Of a DNA stretch of 36,792 nt, positions 7,551-14,992 are shown piece by piece. Positions within the stretch are counted from its first letter, which is position 1. Each line of letters opens with the position of its first letter. Position numbers and translations under genes: made by a program. The notes beneath the pieces are model-generated. The model did not search any database. It was not told where the DNA came from and worked only from the letters and a program-made list of their open reading frames with translations. Location of the stretch: NCBI GenBank assembly GCA_036005065.1, contig DASYQW010000300.1:1-36792 (forward strand). Direction: 5' to 3'. This DNA is from Candidatus Methylomirabilota bacterium (GTDB lineage: Bacteria > Methylomirabilota > Methylomirabilia > Rokubacteriales > DASRDR01).

Positions 7551-9119
7551 ATGAAGATACTACTCAGTCTCGCTTTCCTTTGCATCGTTCTCCTATTCTT
7601 CAGCATTGTGGAGAGCTATGCCCAGAATACCTTCTACATCTCACCTACTGGATCAGACTCAAATCCAGGAACAAACGCTTTACCTTGGAAACGGTGGGCT
7701 TTTGCTTTAGGACGATTAGCTCCTGGGGACACATTGATAGCTAAGGATGGGACCTATACCCGATCAACCACGGGAATTCCGAGCATTATCTGCGGCTCGA
7801 ATGCTCAACACGGAACCGCAACAGAGCCGATAACGATCAAGGCCCAGAACGAGAGGCGGCCGATGCTGAAGGCCGGAGGAACAAGCGGCCCAACCGGGCT
7901 GACCTGGACCGCTTTCACAATGCAGAACTGTTCGTGGTGGAATATCAGAGGGTTGAGATTTGAAGGTTCCGACGCCGACAACAGCCAGAGCCAGTATAAT
8001 AACTTTGGAGGGTTGCTGCATATTTATCAGAGTTCCAACATCAAGCTATTCAGGCTCTTCTCGAGAAGAAATAACAGGTATGCGAACCATCATTTGATCC
8101 TACTGCAGAGCTCTTCCAATATTCTATTGGAAGAGTCAGAAGTATATGATTTCTGCCGACACGGGATCTCGGTGGCCGGTGGAATCAAGATCACTCTCAG
8201 AAGAAATTATGCCAATGCACACTTCTATCCCACAATCCCTGGGCAATGGCCACCCGATGATCCCCCGCCAGGTCCTGACTGTACTGCGAATGGGCATAGT
8301 ATTGCCATGGTGCTCTATCCGGCTAAGCAATCAGGGATGGAAAACAATATTACGGAGCACAACGGTTATGGTTTCCTTTCCATAGAGCCAGGAGATGTGC
8401 CGGGAGCTGGCTCCAGCAACAGGTTTTTAGGGAATATGGGAATCGACAACCACCGAGATGTCACAATTGACAACAGGAGCGCGGCCCAAGCGAACATTGT
8501 CTTTGAGAACCATGTGTCGGTCAATTCGAGAACGGTTGGTCTCTGGAACAATAATAACGGTGTCAAGGGACTTGTGTGTAAGAACTGCTCTTTTATTGAC
8601 GGAAGCCCTATCGGTGGCAGTCCTCGAGCCTCGGTGTTGCAAGACCTTGGTCACGTTTCTGATGATACTGTGCTTTATCGGAATGTCCTGGTAATCAACT
8701 ATCCTATGGAGGGTTTCTCTATTCCTGGAACTTGGTCTAGTTGTAGGATCGAGTATACGACTTCATACCACAACAACCCAAACTTCCCACCGCATTCAAG
8801 TTGCACTTTCGCTAATATTTCAGCAGCAAATCCAAACTTCGGCGAACCGGCAGGAGACCGGGTGGGAATTGGCTATGGACACTGCATGGTGTACATCCCT
8901 TCAGGCAACGCTGCCTTGAAAGGAACAGGTAAAGGAGGGGCGGATAGAGGAGCGAACGTCATTTACAGATATCAGAATGGGGTTCTGACAGGAACTAAGC
9001 TGTGGCGTCCATTTAGCGGGGCATTTCCGTGCGGTGTGGATGTGCTTGGTTCGGGGCATCGATGTCGGAATGTGCATCAGAGGTTGAATGTGGGAGTGAA
9101 CGGGTGCCCAGTGCCGTAG
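7551..9119 (+). CDS. Exported right-handed parallel beta-helix protein, low GC, probably acquired
   Basis: This 522-aa protein starts at the ATG at 7551 because AAGGAG (7539-7544) sits at ideal spacing; the frame is open further upstream but without such a site. A signal peptide is clear: MKIL, a hydrophobic core, then a cut after SYAQ. The mature part opens with TFYISPTGSDSNPGT, common at the start of beta-helix proteins such as alginate lyase/chondroitinase-B relatives. It continues as short repeats rich in Asn, Ser and Gly (for example SSNILLEESEVYDF and NIVFENHVSV) typical of stacked coils. It likely acts on or binds extracellular polysaccharide; no catalytic residues can be named. The coding sequence is near 50 % GC with A/T-ending codons, unlike its neighbours at about 70 %, which indicates transfer. 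Its TAG stop is followed at once, in the same frame, by the decayed start of a zinc-ribbon cyclase gene. Confidence 0.82.
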   Translation: MKILLSLAFLCIVLLFFSIVESYAQNTFYISPTGSDSNPGTNALPWKRWAFALGRLAPGDTLIAKDGTYTRSTTGIPSIICGSNAQHGTATEPITIKAQNERRPMLKAGGTSGPTGLTWTAFTMQNCSWWNIRGLRFEGSDADNSQSQYNNFGGLLHIYQSSNIKLFRLFSRRNNRYANHHLILLQSSSNILLEESEVYDFCRHGISVAGGIKITLRRNYANAHFYPTIPGQWPPDDPPPGPDCTANGHSIAMVLYPAKQSGMENNITEHNGYGFLSIEPGDVPGAGSSNRFLGNMGIDNHRDVTIDNRSAAQANIVFENHVSVNSRTVGLWNNNNGVKGLVCKNCSFIDGSPIGGSPRASVLQDLGHVSDDTVLYRNVLVINYPMEGFSIPGTWSSCRIEYTTSYHNNPNFPPHSSCTFANISAANPNFGEPAGDRVGIGYGHCMVYIPSGNAALKGTGKGGADRGANVIYRYQNGVLTGTKLWRPFSGAFPCGVDVLGSGHRCRNVHQRLNVGVNGCPVP

Positions 9120-9360
9120 AACGAGAACGAGGCGGTCACCAAGTTCTGCGAGGGAGTGCGCCACGCCCTCGCGCGGACCTGTGTAAACTGCGGCCGTCAG
9201 CTCGCCCCAGCGGCCAAGTTCTGCCGTGAGTGCGCCCACCCGACCTGATTGGCGCCGGGTGCAGGCACCGCCCCGCGCTGCACCTCCCCGAGACTCACAT
9301 CCCGACGCACCTTGCCGAGCGCATCATCGTTACGTCGAAGCGCGCGGTGGAGGGCGAGCA
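9120..9360 (+). pseudogene. Decayed N-terminal fragment of a zinc-ribbon nucleotide cyclase (cyclase-AAA-TPR type)
   Basis: Right after the TAG of the beta-helix gene, the same frame encodes a double zinc ribbon: KFCEGVRHALARTCVNCGRQ followed by LAPAAKFCRECAHPT. It ends at a TGA (9246-9248) where related proteins have Gly. The linker continues readably as LAPGAGTAPRCTSP, then the frame shifts near 9285 into THLAERIIVTSKRAVEGE (to about 9358). From memory, large adenylate/guanylate cyclase-ATPase-TPR proteins begin with just this zinc ribbon, a proline-rich linker, a HLAEKIL..ALEGE segment and then the cyclase domain. Here the first CxxC is lost at the junction with the low-GC gene and nothing cyclase-like follows. 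It is therefore a remnant with a nonsense change, a frameshift and both ends missing. Confidence 0.65.
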
Positions 9361-9497
9361 CAGTTCCCCGGAAGCTGTCCGAGTGACCGCGCGCAGTGGG
9401 ATGGCCGACCGCCAACGGTTGGCGTTCCGCCCGCGCAACCGCGTCCTGGGGGGTGGGTCGGGGAGTGGGTCCCTCGAGGTCCCCCTCCCCATGACTC

Positions 9498-9875
9498 CTA
9501 GGCGGCCTGAGTCGCGACGCCCTCGATCCGCTCGTGGTCCCGGACCCGCCCTTCCTGCTCCTGCTCCCAAGCCCGGCCCTTACACTCGAGCGCGTAGTCC
9601 TCGATCCTCTCGTGCAGCTGGGCGGCCCGGTCCACCCGGTTCCAGAGGACGGCCCGATAGAACTTCACGCCGAGAATCCCGAGGGCCCGGTCCATCTTGA
9701 CGCCGTATCGAAGCCGGGCTTCGCCCACCGCGCACGTCGTCCACCGCGACGCCAGCTCGCGGTCCTCACCCGTGAACCGCGGGCACGAAAGCATGCCCAA
9801 GAGCTTGCGCTGGCGGGCCTCGTCGATCCGCTGCTCCCATCGCTTCATGGCTCTTTCGTCCCTTCCATTCTTCAC
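9498..9875 (-). CDS. Hypothetical protein, 125 aa
   Basis: I do not recognise this protein. It is a soluble, charged, mostly helical sequence rich in Arg, Glu and Ala, with segments such as KRWEQRIDEARQRKLLGML and RAAQLHERIEDYALECKGR. There is no signal peptide, membrane segment or clear metal motif; its three cysteines are isolated. The GTG at 9875 overlaps the TGA of the upstream secreted-protein gene (GTGA), suggesting translational coupling; an internal ATG at 9848 is a plausible alternative. It stands in a leftward group with two other small proteins of unknown role. Coding status rests on the coupling and on plausible amino acid composition. Confidence 0.5.
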   Translation of the reverse strand: MKNGRDERAMKRWEQRIDEARQRKLLGMLSCPRFTGEDRELASRWTTCAVGEARLRYGVKMDRALGILGVKFYRAVLWNRVDRAAQLHERIEDYALECKGRAWEQEQEGRVRDHERIEGVATQAA

Positions 9876-10204
9876 AGGCTAATCCCGCCGGTGGGTATGG
9901 CCTTCTCGTCGGGGCTCTGCTCCGCGTCCTCGTCCTCGGCGGGCTCGGAGTCACTCGCGAGAATCTGGACCGACACCATGTCGGTGAACACCAGGGCCTG
10001 CCGAACGCGCACCCAGGGAAGGCCCATGGCCATCGCCCCTCGCACGGCCGTCCTCAGGGCCTGCGTGACCGCCTCCTCGATCGAGGTCTTCGAATGGTCG
10101 TCGAGAGGGGCCGTGGTCTCGATGGCAGCGACCCGCGCGATGGCCGGGGAGGCCACCACGAAGATCAGCCCGAGGACGACTGCAAACCGAATCAGCGAGG
10201 ACAT
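9872..10204 (-). CDS. Small secreted protein of unknown function, 110 aa
   Basis: The ATG at 10204 is chosen because GGAGG precedes it by 5 nt; the frame is open to 10237 but without a better site. The protein begins with a signal peptide (MSSLIRFAVVLGLIFVVASP, cut near AIA). A mature domain of about 55 residues follows, containing EEAVTQALRTAVRGAMAMG and VRVRQALVFTDMVSVQILA. The C-terminus is acidic and disordered (DSEPAEDEDAEQSPDE). The alternating hydrophobic pattern suggests a small alpha/beta periplasmic domain. No family was recognised. It overlaps the next gene by 4 nt and lies downstream of a BON-like membrane protein gene. Confidence 0.65.
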   Translation of the reverse strand: MSSLIRFAVVLGLIFVVASPAIARVAAIETTAPLDDHSKTSIEEAVTQALRTAVRGAMAMGLPWVRVRQALVFTDMVSVQILASDSEPAEDEDAEQSPDEKAIPTGGISL

Positions 10205-10287
10205 GACCGCCTCCATGGCGTGTTTATGTAGCACCACCGCGTCGCAAATGCACGTGCCGTGCCGGAGACGGGCAGATGCGGGGGAGA

Positions 10288-10327
10288 CCGGGCCGATCGG
10301 CCCGGCCGGCGGAAGACCACCGGCCGG
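10288..10327. repeat. Palindrome and hairpin between the BON-like and secreted-protein genes
   Basis: An 18-bp perfect palindrome CCGGGCCGATCGGCCCGG (10288-10305) runs into a second inverted repeat whose arms CCGGCCGG and CCGGCCGG close around a loop ending near 10327. It may terminate the upstream BON-like gene (stop at 10346, minus strand) or serve as a binding site. There is no T-tract. Confidence 0.4.
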
Positions 10328-10345
10328 GCGATGCGCGAACGGGCG

Positions 10346-10867
10346 TCAGGCGACGCGCGCGACTCGGGACGGGATGACCGAGAGTTTGTCCTCGATGCGG
10401 ACGTCGGGACGGATCCTCATCGCCTCGTGCTCGGCGAGGCGCAGGATGGCATCCCGGATCTCCGGCGTGGGAACCTCACCAGAGATCTCGAGCGTAGCCG
10501 GCGAGCCGCGCCACGTCGGCACATGCGCCGTCGGAGTGACGGGAAGGCCGAACAAGGCCTGCTCGCGCAAGAGCGCGTCGGAGACTTGGGCCTGCAGGTG
10601 CACGGCCTCCGCTTGCCGCTTGCGCCGGAGGTCGAGGAGCTTGCCGGCGCCGCCGACGAGCACGAGGAGTCCCACGACCATGCCGATGGTGAGCCATGCA
10701 CCGGCGCCCTCGCCGGCTGGTGTCACCGGTGACATCGTCGGCGGGGTGACAGGCGGCGGTGCCGTGCCGGGCTGGGTCTGGGCCAGGGCCAGACCGGCTA
10801 ACAGACCGACCACCAGGGTCGTCGTCAACAGTCCGAGGGCCACGACGGGTCTCGAGGCTGGTCGCAT
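10346..10867 (-). CDS. Membrane-anchored protein with BON-like C-terminal domain
   Basis: This 173-aa protein starts at the ATG at 10867, which has an excellent site, GGAGGTGG, 5 nt upstream; the longer frame from 10966 would overlap the FAD oxidoreductase gene. It has an N-terminal signal or first membrane helix (ALGLLTTTLVVGLLAGLALA), a Pro/Thr-rich stretch, and a second membrane helix (WLTIGMVVGLLVLVGGAG). A basic juxtamembrane region RRKRQAE follows. The C-terminal domain, about residues 125-173, contains TLEISGEVPTPEIRDAILRL and a final IEDKLSVIP strand. That pattern resembles a BON-type fold (bacterial OsmY and nodulation), which is associated with envelope or membrane attachment. Function unknown; BON assignment is by pattern only. 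Confidence 0.65.
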   Translation of the reverse strand: MRPASRPVVALGLLTTTLVVGLLAGLALAQTQPGTAPPPVTPPTMSPVTPAGEGAGAWLTIGMVVGLLVLVGGAGKLLDLRRKRQAEAVHLQAQVSDALLREQALFGLPVTPTAHVPTWRGSPATLEISGEVPTPEIRDAILRLAEHEAMRIRPDVRIEDKLSVIPSRVARVA

Positions 10868-10940
10868 AGTAACCACCTCCAGACCCAGATTCCGAGCAAG
10901 CCCGATACCACCAGCGCGTCTCGGCGACAGGGGTGTCTCG

Positions 10941-12359
10941 TTACGCGACGCCTCGGATGTCCGCACCCTGGCGCGCCAGCTCGCGCTGGATATCCGCCAC
11001 CGGCATCTCGCGCGGGGCCTTTCCAGCCGCCGCCGCCAGCGCCGCGCAGACCCCCGCGGCCTGGCCGGTGGCCATCGCGGTCGGCATGACGCGATACGAA
11101 GAATGGGCTTCGTGGGTGCCCGAGATGCAGCGGCCGGCCACGACGAGATGCTCGACGCGCTGGGGCAACAGGCAGCGAAGGGGGATGTCGTAGGCCTCGC
11201 CGGGCGGGACCCGCTTGAGGATCGTCCCGCTGCCCTCGGGGTTGTGGATGTCGATGGGATACGTGCCGCGGGCGATGACGTCGGCGAACCGCCGTGCTCC
11301 GAGGATGTCGTCCGCCGTCATCCGGTACTCGCCAACGACGCGCCGGGTCTCCCGTACGCCGATCTGCACGCCGCTCTGAGCCAGGTAGGACTGCTCGAAG
11401 CCCGGAACGTAGCGCCGGAGAAAGGCGACGATCTGCCGCATCTGGCGGCGGCTCTCCCACTCGGCCCGTGTGAGATCGAACACGTTGGTGCCCAGCACGT
11501 TGGTCACCCGCGTACTGTTCACGCTGACCTCGCGCTCGTGCGGCGTGCCGAAGAAGAGGATGTCCTCCCGTGGCAGCTCGAGCACGCCGGCCCGCGTGGC
11601 CTCCCGGATGAGGTCGTAGAGCCCGTGCACCCCCCGCCACTGGGTGGGATGGGCCTTTACGTAGGCGGAGAATGCCCGGCGCTCGAACTCCACCATCCGA
11701 AACATGAGGGTCATCGGCTGCACCCGCTCGTCGAAATCCCGCCCGAGCTCGTACGGCGCACCGGCCAGCGCCGCGACATCACCGTCCCCCGTGCCATCGA
11801 CGACCACTCGCGCCCGGACCGCCAGTGGACCCGACTTGGTGGCGAAGACGACGCCCTCGAGCCGCGGTGTCCCCAGGACGTCGCTGGCGAAGGCGTGGAA
11901 CAGATAGGTGACCCCGGCCTCGTCGAGCAGGTCGAGGGCGACGAGCTTGAACACCTCGGGATCGAAGGGCACCGTGAAGCCGGTCTCGAGCGAGGGGCGC
12001 AGGGCGCCGCCGGCAGCGACCAGCCGCTCGACCAGCGTTCGGACGGCACCGGCGATGACCGGCTCGCCCGGTCCGTGATCGGTGGGGAGCAGGGCATCGA
12101 CGGGCGCGGGGGCGGGCGCGGCGCGCCGGGTGTGGAAGGACATGAGCGGCATCACGAGCGCGGCCGTCGCGTTCCCACCCAGGAAGCCATACCGCTCGGC
12201 GAGCACCACCCGGGCGCCGGCTTGGGCGGCCCCCAGCGCGGCGCCGAGCCCCGCCGGGCCGCCGCCGACCACCAGCACGTCGGCGTCGGCCGCTAGCGTG
12301 GCGGCGCGCGCCGGCAGCGTGATCTGGCGAGAATCCCGCGGAGGCGGGAGCGGCGGCAT
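10941..12359 (-). CDS. FAD-dependent oxidoreductase (FAD_oxidored family)
   Basis: This 472-aa flavoprotein has an N-terminal Rossmann dinucleotide-binding motif VLVVGGGPAGLGAALGAAQA followed by an acidic strand end (VLAERYGFLGG). A GGNATAA segment after it is typical of the FAD_oxidored/succinate-dehydrogenase-like family. A second FAD contact appears as VVVDGTGDGDVAALAG, and the C-terminal flavin-binding motif is HLVVAGRCISGTHEAH ending in MPTAMATGQAAGVCAALA. The substrate is unknown; many members sit in catabolic or anaerobic redox clusters. The ATG at 12359 follows a GAGGGG site. The gene starts 19 nt after the stop of the pyruvyl transferase gene, so the two are likely co-transcribed. 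Its stop overlaps the region just upstream of the BON-like gene start. Confidence 0.88.
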   Translation of the reverse strand: MPPLPPPRDSRQITLPARAATLAADADVLVVGGGPAGLGAALGAAQAGARVVLAERYGFLGGNATAALVMPLMSFHTRRAAPAPAPVDALLPTDHGPGEPVIAGAVRTLVERLVAAGGALRPSLETGFTVPFDPEVFKLVALDLLDEAGVTYLFHAFASDVLGTPRLEGVVFATKSGPLAVRARVVVDGTGDGDVAALAGAPYELGRDFDERVQPMTLMFRMVEFERRAFSAYVKAHPTQWRGVHGLYDLIREATRAGVLELPREDILFFGTPHEREVSVNSTRVTNVLGTNVFDLTRAEWESRRQMRQIVAFLRRYVPGFEQSYLAQSGVQIGVRETRRVVGEYRMTADDILGARRFADVIARGTYPIDIHNPEGSGTILKRVPPGEAYDIPLRCLLPQRVEHLVVAGRCISGTHEAHSSYRVMPTAMATGQAAGVCAALAAAAGKAPREMPVADIQRELARQGADIRGVA

Positions 12360-12378
12360 GGGTGAGTCCCCTCGGGGT

Positions 12379-13515
12379 TCACCCCATTGCCGGCTGGGCG
12401 GCTTCGCTCGGCGCCGACTTCCCGTCGAGGAGCCGCGCGGTCAGACCCGCCGTCTCTCGCGCGCGCCCCTGGAGGGCCGGCATGCGCCGCTCGAGCGTCT
12501 CCCGGAGCTCGCGCCTGAGGTCCCAGCACCGGTCGATCGAGGCCAGGAGGGGTCCCGCGTGTTGCTCCTGGAGCGTGCGCGCGGGCAGCCCGAGATCCTC
12601 CAGGAACCCGGCGACCTTGGCGGCGTAGGGGAGCGGGATGAAGGGCACCCGGGCGATTGCGGCGAAGATCAGGAAGTGGAGTCGCATGCCGATGACCATG
12701 TCTAGGTGCTCCATCAGCCCGAGGATCTGCCCGGGCCGATACTCGCCCTTCAGCACGAAGGCTCGCTCGGCCTCGGCCATCCGCCCGATCACGGCGTGCG
12801 ACTCCCGAATGTCGCCGCGCTCCATCGGCACGAAGACGATGTCGGCATCGAGCCGGTCGGCGACGAAGTCGGCCGCGTTGGCGAGCAGCGTGTGGTAGCC
12901 CACTTCCCCGAGATCCGGCGCCGCCGGCCCCACCTCGCGCACCGACACCCCCACCAGGTGCCGCGTCATCGGGACGCCCTCCTTTTTCAGCATCTCGACG
13001 CTGAAGGGCTCCGGAGCGAGTAACAGCGCTGGATCGGCGGTCACCGCGATCTCGCGCGTCACACCGATCTCCTCGAGGAGCCGTTTGGCGCGCATCTCGC
13101 GGACCGTCAAGAGATCCATCTGGTTCAGCGCGCTCGACACGGCCTGGCGGCCCTCGGGGCTCTCCAGGGGGCCGGCGCCGATGGCGTAGGTCACGGTGGG
13201 CACACCGAGATCACGGGCGATCTGGACCTCTCGGAGATAGGTATGAGCCTCCCGGTCGTAGAGGAGACCCCCACCGCCGAGCACGAAGAGGTCGAGCCCC
13301 CGGATCTCGGGGATGATCTCGTCGCGGCTCACCTCGCGGACGGCGACGACCCGCTCCACGGCGTGGTGCGTCTCCGTGTGCTGGGCATTCCGCGAGAACA
13401 CGACGATCTCGGCGCCGCTCACCGCCTTGCGGAGGGTGTCGATGACGCAGCTGAGAATCGCCTCGTCGCCGAGGTTCAGTCCGCCGTAAGAGCCCGAGAC
13501 CCCGATCACCGGCAT
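12379..13515 (-). CDS. csaB: Polysaccharide pyruvyl transferase (CsaB-like)
   Basis: This 378-aa protein is expected to attach pyruvate ketals to cell-surface polysaccharide, as CsaB does for S-layer anchoring. It opens with SGSYGGLNLGDEAILSCVID (GNxGDEAI-type start), then GLDLFVLGGGGLLYDREAH. It then has a two-domain GT-B-like layout with VTADPALLL at the domain boundary, and ends with the signature VIGMRLHFLIFAAIARVPFI plus PLPYAAKV. Length is normal for the family. The ATG at 13515 is preceded by GGAG at 10 nt. No S-layer protein or glycosyltransferase gene is seen nearby, and the downstream partner is an FAD oxidoreductase, so a surface role is inferred from family only. Confidence 0.85.
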   Translation of the reverse strand: MPVIGVSGSYGGLNLGDEAILSCVIDTLRKAVSGAEIVVFSRNAQHTETHHAVERVVAVREVSRDEIIPEIRGLDLFVLGGGGLLYDREAHTYLREVQIARDLGVPTVTYAIGAGPLESPEGRQAVSSALNQMDLLTVREMRAKRLLEEIGVTREIAVTADPALLLAPEPFSVEMLKKEGVPMTRHLVGVSVREVGPAAPDLGEVGYHTLLANAADFVADRLDADIVFVPMERGDIRESHAVIGRMAEAERAFVLKGEYRPGQILGLMEHLDMVIGMRLHFLIFAAIARVPFIPLPYAAKVAGFLEDLGLPARTLQEQHAGPLLASIDRCWDLRRELRETLERRMPALQGRARETAGLTARLLDGKSAPSEAAQPAMG

Positions 13516-13596
13516 GGCGTCGTGACTCCACAGGGGGTCCTGTGCAGACGCGATACCAAGACCGCCGCGGGGGGCCCCGTCACCCGGGAGCCCGGG

Positions 13597-13707
13597 TCAG
13601 CCGGCGAGGAGGTGCAGGGCCAGCCCCCAGAGGGCGAACGTGCTCAGCATCACCAGGGCGCCCAGGAGGTCTCCGAGTGGCACCCGGCGAGCCGTGAATG
13701 CCGCCAT
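13597..13707 (-). CDS. Possible 36-aa single-pass membrane peptide
   Basis: From the ATG at 13707 the frame encodes MAAFTARRVPLGDLLGALVM and then one hydrophobic helix to a stop. The shape (short basic N-terminus, one membrane segment) is that of many small membrane proteins, but no good ribosome binding site is visible and the high GC makes chance open frames common. The surrounding 13516-13882 holds no other gene candidate; a run of seven A lies at about 13728-13735. Confidence 0.25.
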   Translation of the reverse strand: MAAFTARRVPLGDLLGALVMLSTFALWGLALHLLAG

Positions 13708-13882
13708 ATGTTGAGTGGGCGCCGCCCAAAAAAATTGACCGCGGCGAGGAAGGCGTGGGCCAGCCGCGCGGACCCGACCCGGCCGGGGCGACCTGGGCGC
13801 CCGCTGACCCGCCCGGCGCCGGACGGCCGGGGAGCCGGCGAAGGGCGCGATACCTTGGCTGACGCTCGGTTCGCGCATGGGA

Positions 13883-14503
13883 CTAGACCTGACGGACGAG
13901 CCCGACCACTTTCCCGAGAACCCGGAAATCGTGCTCATCCTGACGGACGACGATCGGGGACAGCGTCGGGTGCTCGGGCTTCAACACCACGCCCTGCGCA
14001 TCTCGCGCGAAGCGTTTGACGGTCGCCTCACCGTCGACGAGGGCCACCACGATGTCGCCGGGCTCGGCGTGGTCCTGCCGGCGAACAACTACCACGTCAC
14101 CCTCGACGATATGGGCCCCGACCATGCTCTCGCCGCGCACGCGGAGGCCGAACACCTCCTCGTTCTTGCCCCCGAACCAGTCGGCTGCGAGCTGGAGTGT
14201 CCCCTCGCGGTTTTCTTCGGACTGCAGCGGCGCTCCGGCGGCGATCCGGCCCAGAATGGGAATCTCTCGCGCGGCGGGAACGCGATCGGCCAGCGTGAGA
14301 GCCCGGGAGGTCCGGCCGGCCGCGCTCCGGCGGCGCAGGAATCCCTTGCGCTCGAGGGCGCGGAGGTGATCGAAGGCCGCCCGCGGTGTCACCCGGAAGC
14401 GTTCCCCGATCTCGCGTACCGTGGGCGGGACGCCGTGGCGCTGGGAGAACATCCGGATGAACCCGAGCACTTCCTGCTGACGTCGGGTCAGTCGCAGCTC
14501 CAT
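13883..14503 (-). CDS. lexA: LexA repressor, SOS response regulator
   Basis: This 206-aa protein is a full LexA. The N-terminal winged helix-turn-helix (about residues 1-65) contains LTRRQQEVLGFIRMFSQRHG and the recognition-helix region TPRAAFDHLRALERKG. The self-cleavage site is Ala89-Gly90 in GRIAAGAP. The catalytic pair is Ser126 (RGESMVGAHI) and Lys163 (EATVKRF). Upon RecA-ssDNA activation it should cleave itself and release SOS genes. The recognition helix differs from that of E. coli LexA, so a different operator is expected; a perfect 16-bp palindrome in its own promoter is the likely autoregulatory site. The ATG at 14503 begins the ORF (MELRLTRRQQ). It is divergent from a small zinc-binding protein gene. 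Confidence 0.95.
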   Translation of the reverse strand: MELRLTRRQQEVLGFIRMFSQRHGVPPTVREIGERFRVTPRAAFDHLRALERKGFLRRRSAAGRTSRALTLADRVPAAREIPILGRIAAGAPLQSEENREGTLQLAADWFGGKNEEVFGLRVRGESMVGAHIVEGDVVVVRRQDHAEPGDIVVALVDGEATVKRFARDAQGVVLKPEHPTLSPIVVRQDEHDFRVLGKVVGLVRQV

Positions 14504-14557
14504 GCGCCCTCCCTCAAATACGGCTCTCGGCTCACCGCCATGCTCTCACTGCCCTGC

Positions 14558-14587
14558 AGCTTACTCAACAGAAGTTGAGCCCGTCAA
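14558..14587 (-). promoter_or_regulatory. Predicted lexA promoter
   Basis: On the minus strand TTGACG (14587-14582) lies 18 nt from TAAGCT (14563-14558). The -35 matches TTGACA at five of six positions; the -10 is weak. The palindromic operator occupies the spacer, as expected for a repressor-blocked promoter. Confidence 0.5.
14564..14579. promoter_or_regulatory. Predicted LexA operator (SOS box)
   Basis: CTCAACAGAAGTTGAG has perfect 6-bp inverted arms (CTCAAC / GTTGAG) around a 4-bp centre. It lies 60 nt upstream of the lexA start within the predicted promoter, and 72 nt upstream of the divergent zinc-protein start. It differs from the E. coli CTGT-N8-ACAG and the Gram-positive GAAC-N4-GTTC boxes, although the central geometry is similar to the latter. 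Confidence 0.7.
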
Positions 14588-14651
14588 CAAAAAAGTGCAG
14601 GGGCCGCCGGTGGCCGGTATGTGGAATGCACAGGCACGGGAGGGGCTCTTC

Positions 14652-14810
14652 ATGGGCGTCGAGCATCGCAAGGGTGAGTGGACGTACTTGACCTACGACC
14701 TGGACAAGAATTGCGCCGAATGCGGCGGACCGCTGCGAGCCGGGCAGGCGGTCGGGTACGTCCGGGGCGAGGTCGTCCACGCCAAGTGTCACCAGAAGCG
14801 CGCGGCCTGA
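14652..14810 (+). CDS. Small zinc-binding protein, 52 aa
   Basis: The ATG at 14652 follows GGGAGGGG with 6 nt spacing, which makes it a strong start. The protein has one putative treble-clef or zinc-ribbon site: CAEC (knuckle) and a later H-A-K-C, with a short strand GQAVGYVRGEVVHAK between. The N-terminus (EHRKGEWTYLTYDLD) is hydrophilic. I know no function for it. It is transcribed divergently from lexA, with the predicted LexA operator in the shared intergenic region, so it could be SOS-controlled; a protein of this size could act as a DNA- or protein-binding accessory. A GC hairpin-rich region follows. Confidence 0.7.
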   Translation: MGVEHRKGEWTYLTYDLDKNCAECGGPLRAGQAVGYVRGEVVHAKCHQKRAA

Positions 14811-14961
14811 CGGCATCACCTCCCCCGCTTCGCCCCGCCTGAACGGGGCTCGAGACCCGATCCCTCAGTTCTCCCATGCCTCGGCACCGACCGCCGAGCG
14901 CGTGGTGCATCGAGGAGTGCTCCGAGCGGCGGCTTCGCCGCCGCCGCGACGGGGGGGCATC

Positions 14962-14983
14962 GGGGGGTCTTCCGAGACCCCCC
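14962..14983 (-). terminator. GC-rich hairpin downstream of the tatA-like gene
   Basis: Nine-bp perfect arms (GGGGGGTCT / AGACCCCCC) close a 4-nt loop, 9 nt beyond the stop of the tatA-like gene on the minus strand. No T-tract follows. A smaller GC hairpin (GGCGGC-TTC-GCCGCC) lies further on near 14930-14945. Confidence 0.55.
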
Positions 14984-14992
14984 CGAAATGAC

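Noticed and set aside
9534-12296. A long open frame on the plus strand across the small-protein and FAD oxidoreductase genes
   Set aside because: Antisense to genes with recognisable families and good ribosome binding sites; composition is the Arg/Gly/His-rich pattern of a high-GC shadow frame.
13728-13735. Run of seven A next to a GC-rich inverted repeat, as in an intrinsic terminator
   Set aside because: The T-run would precede, not follow, the stem on the minus strand, and no plus-strand gene ends there.
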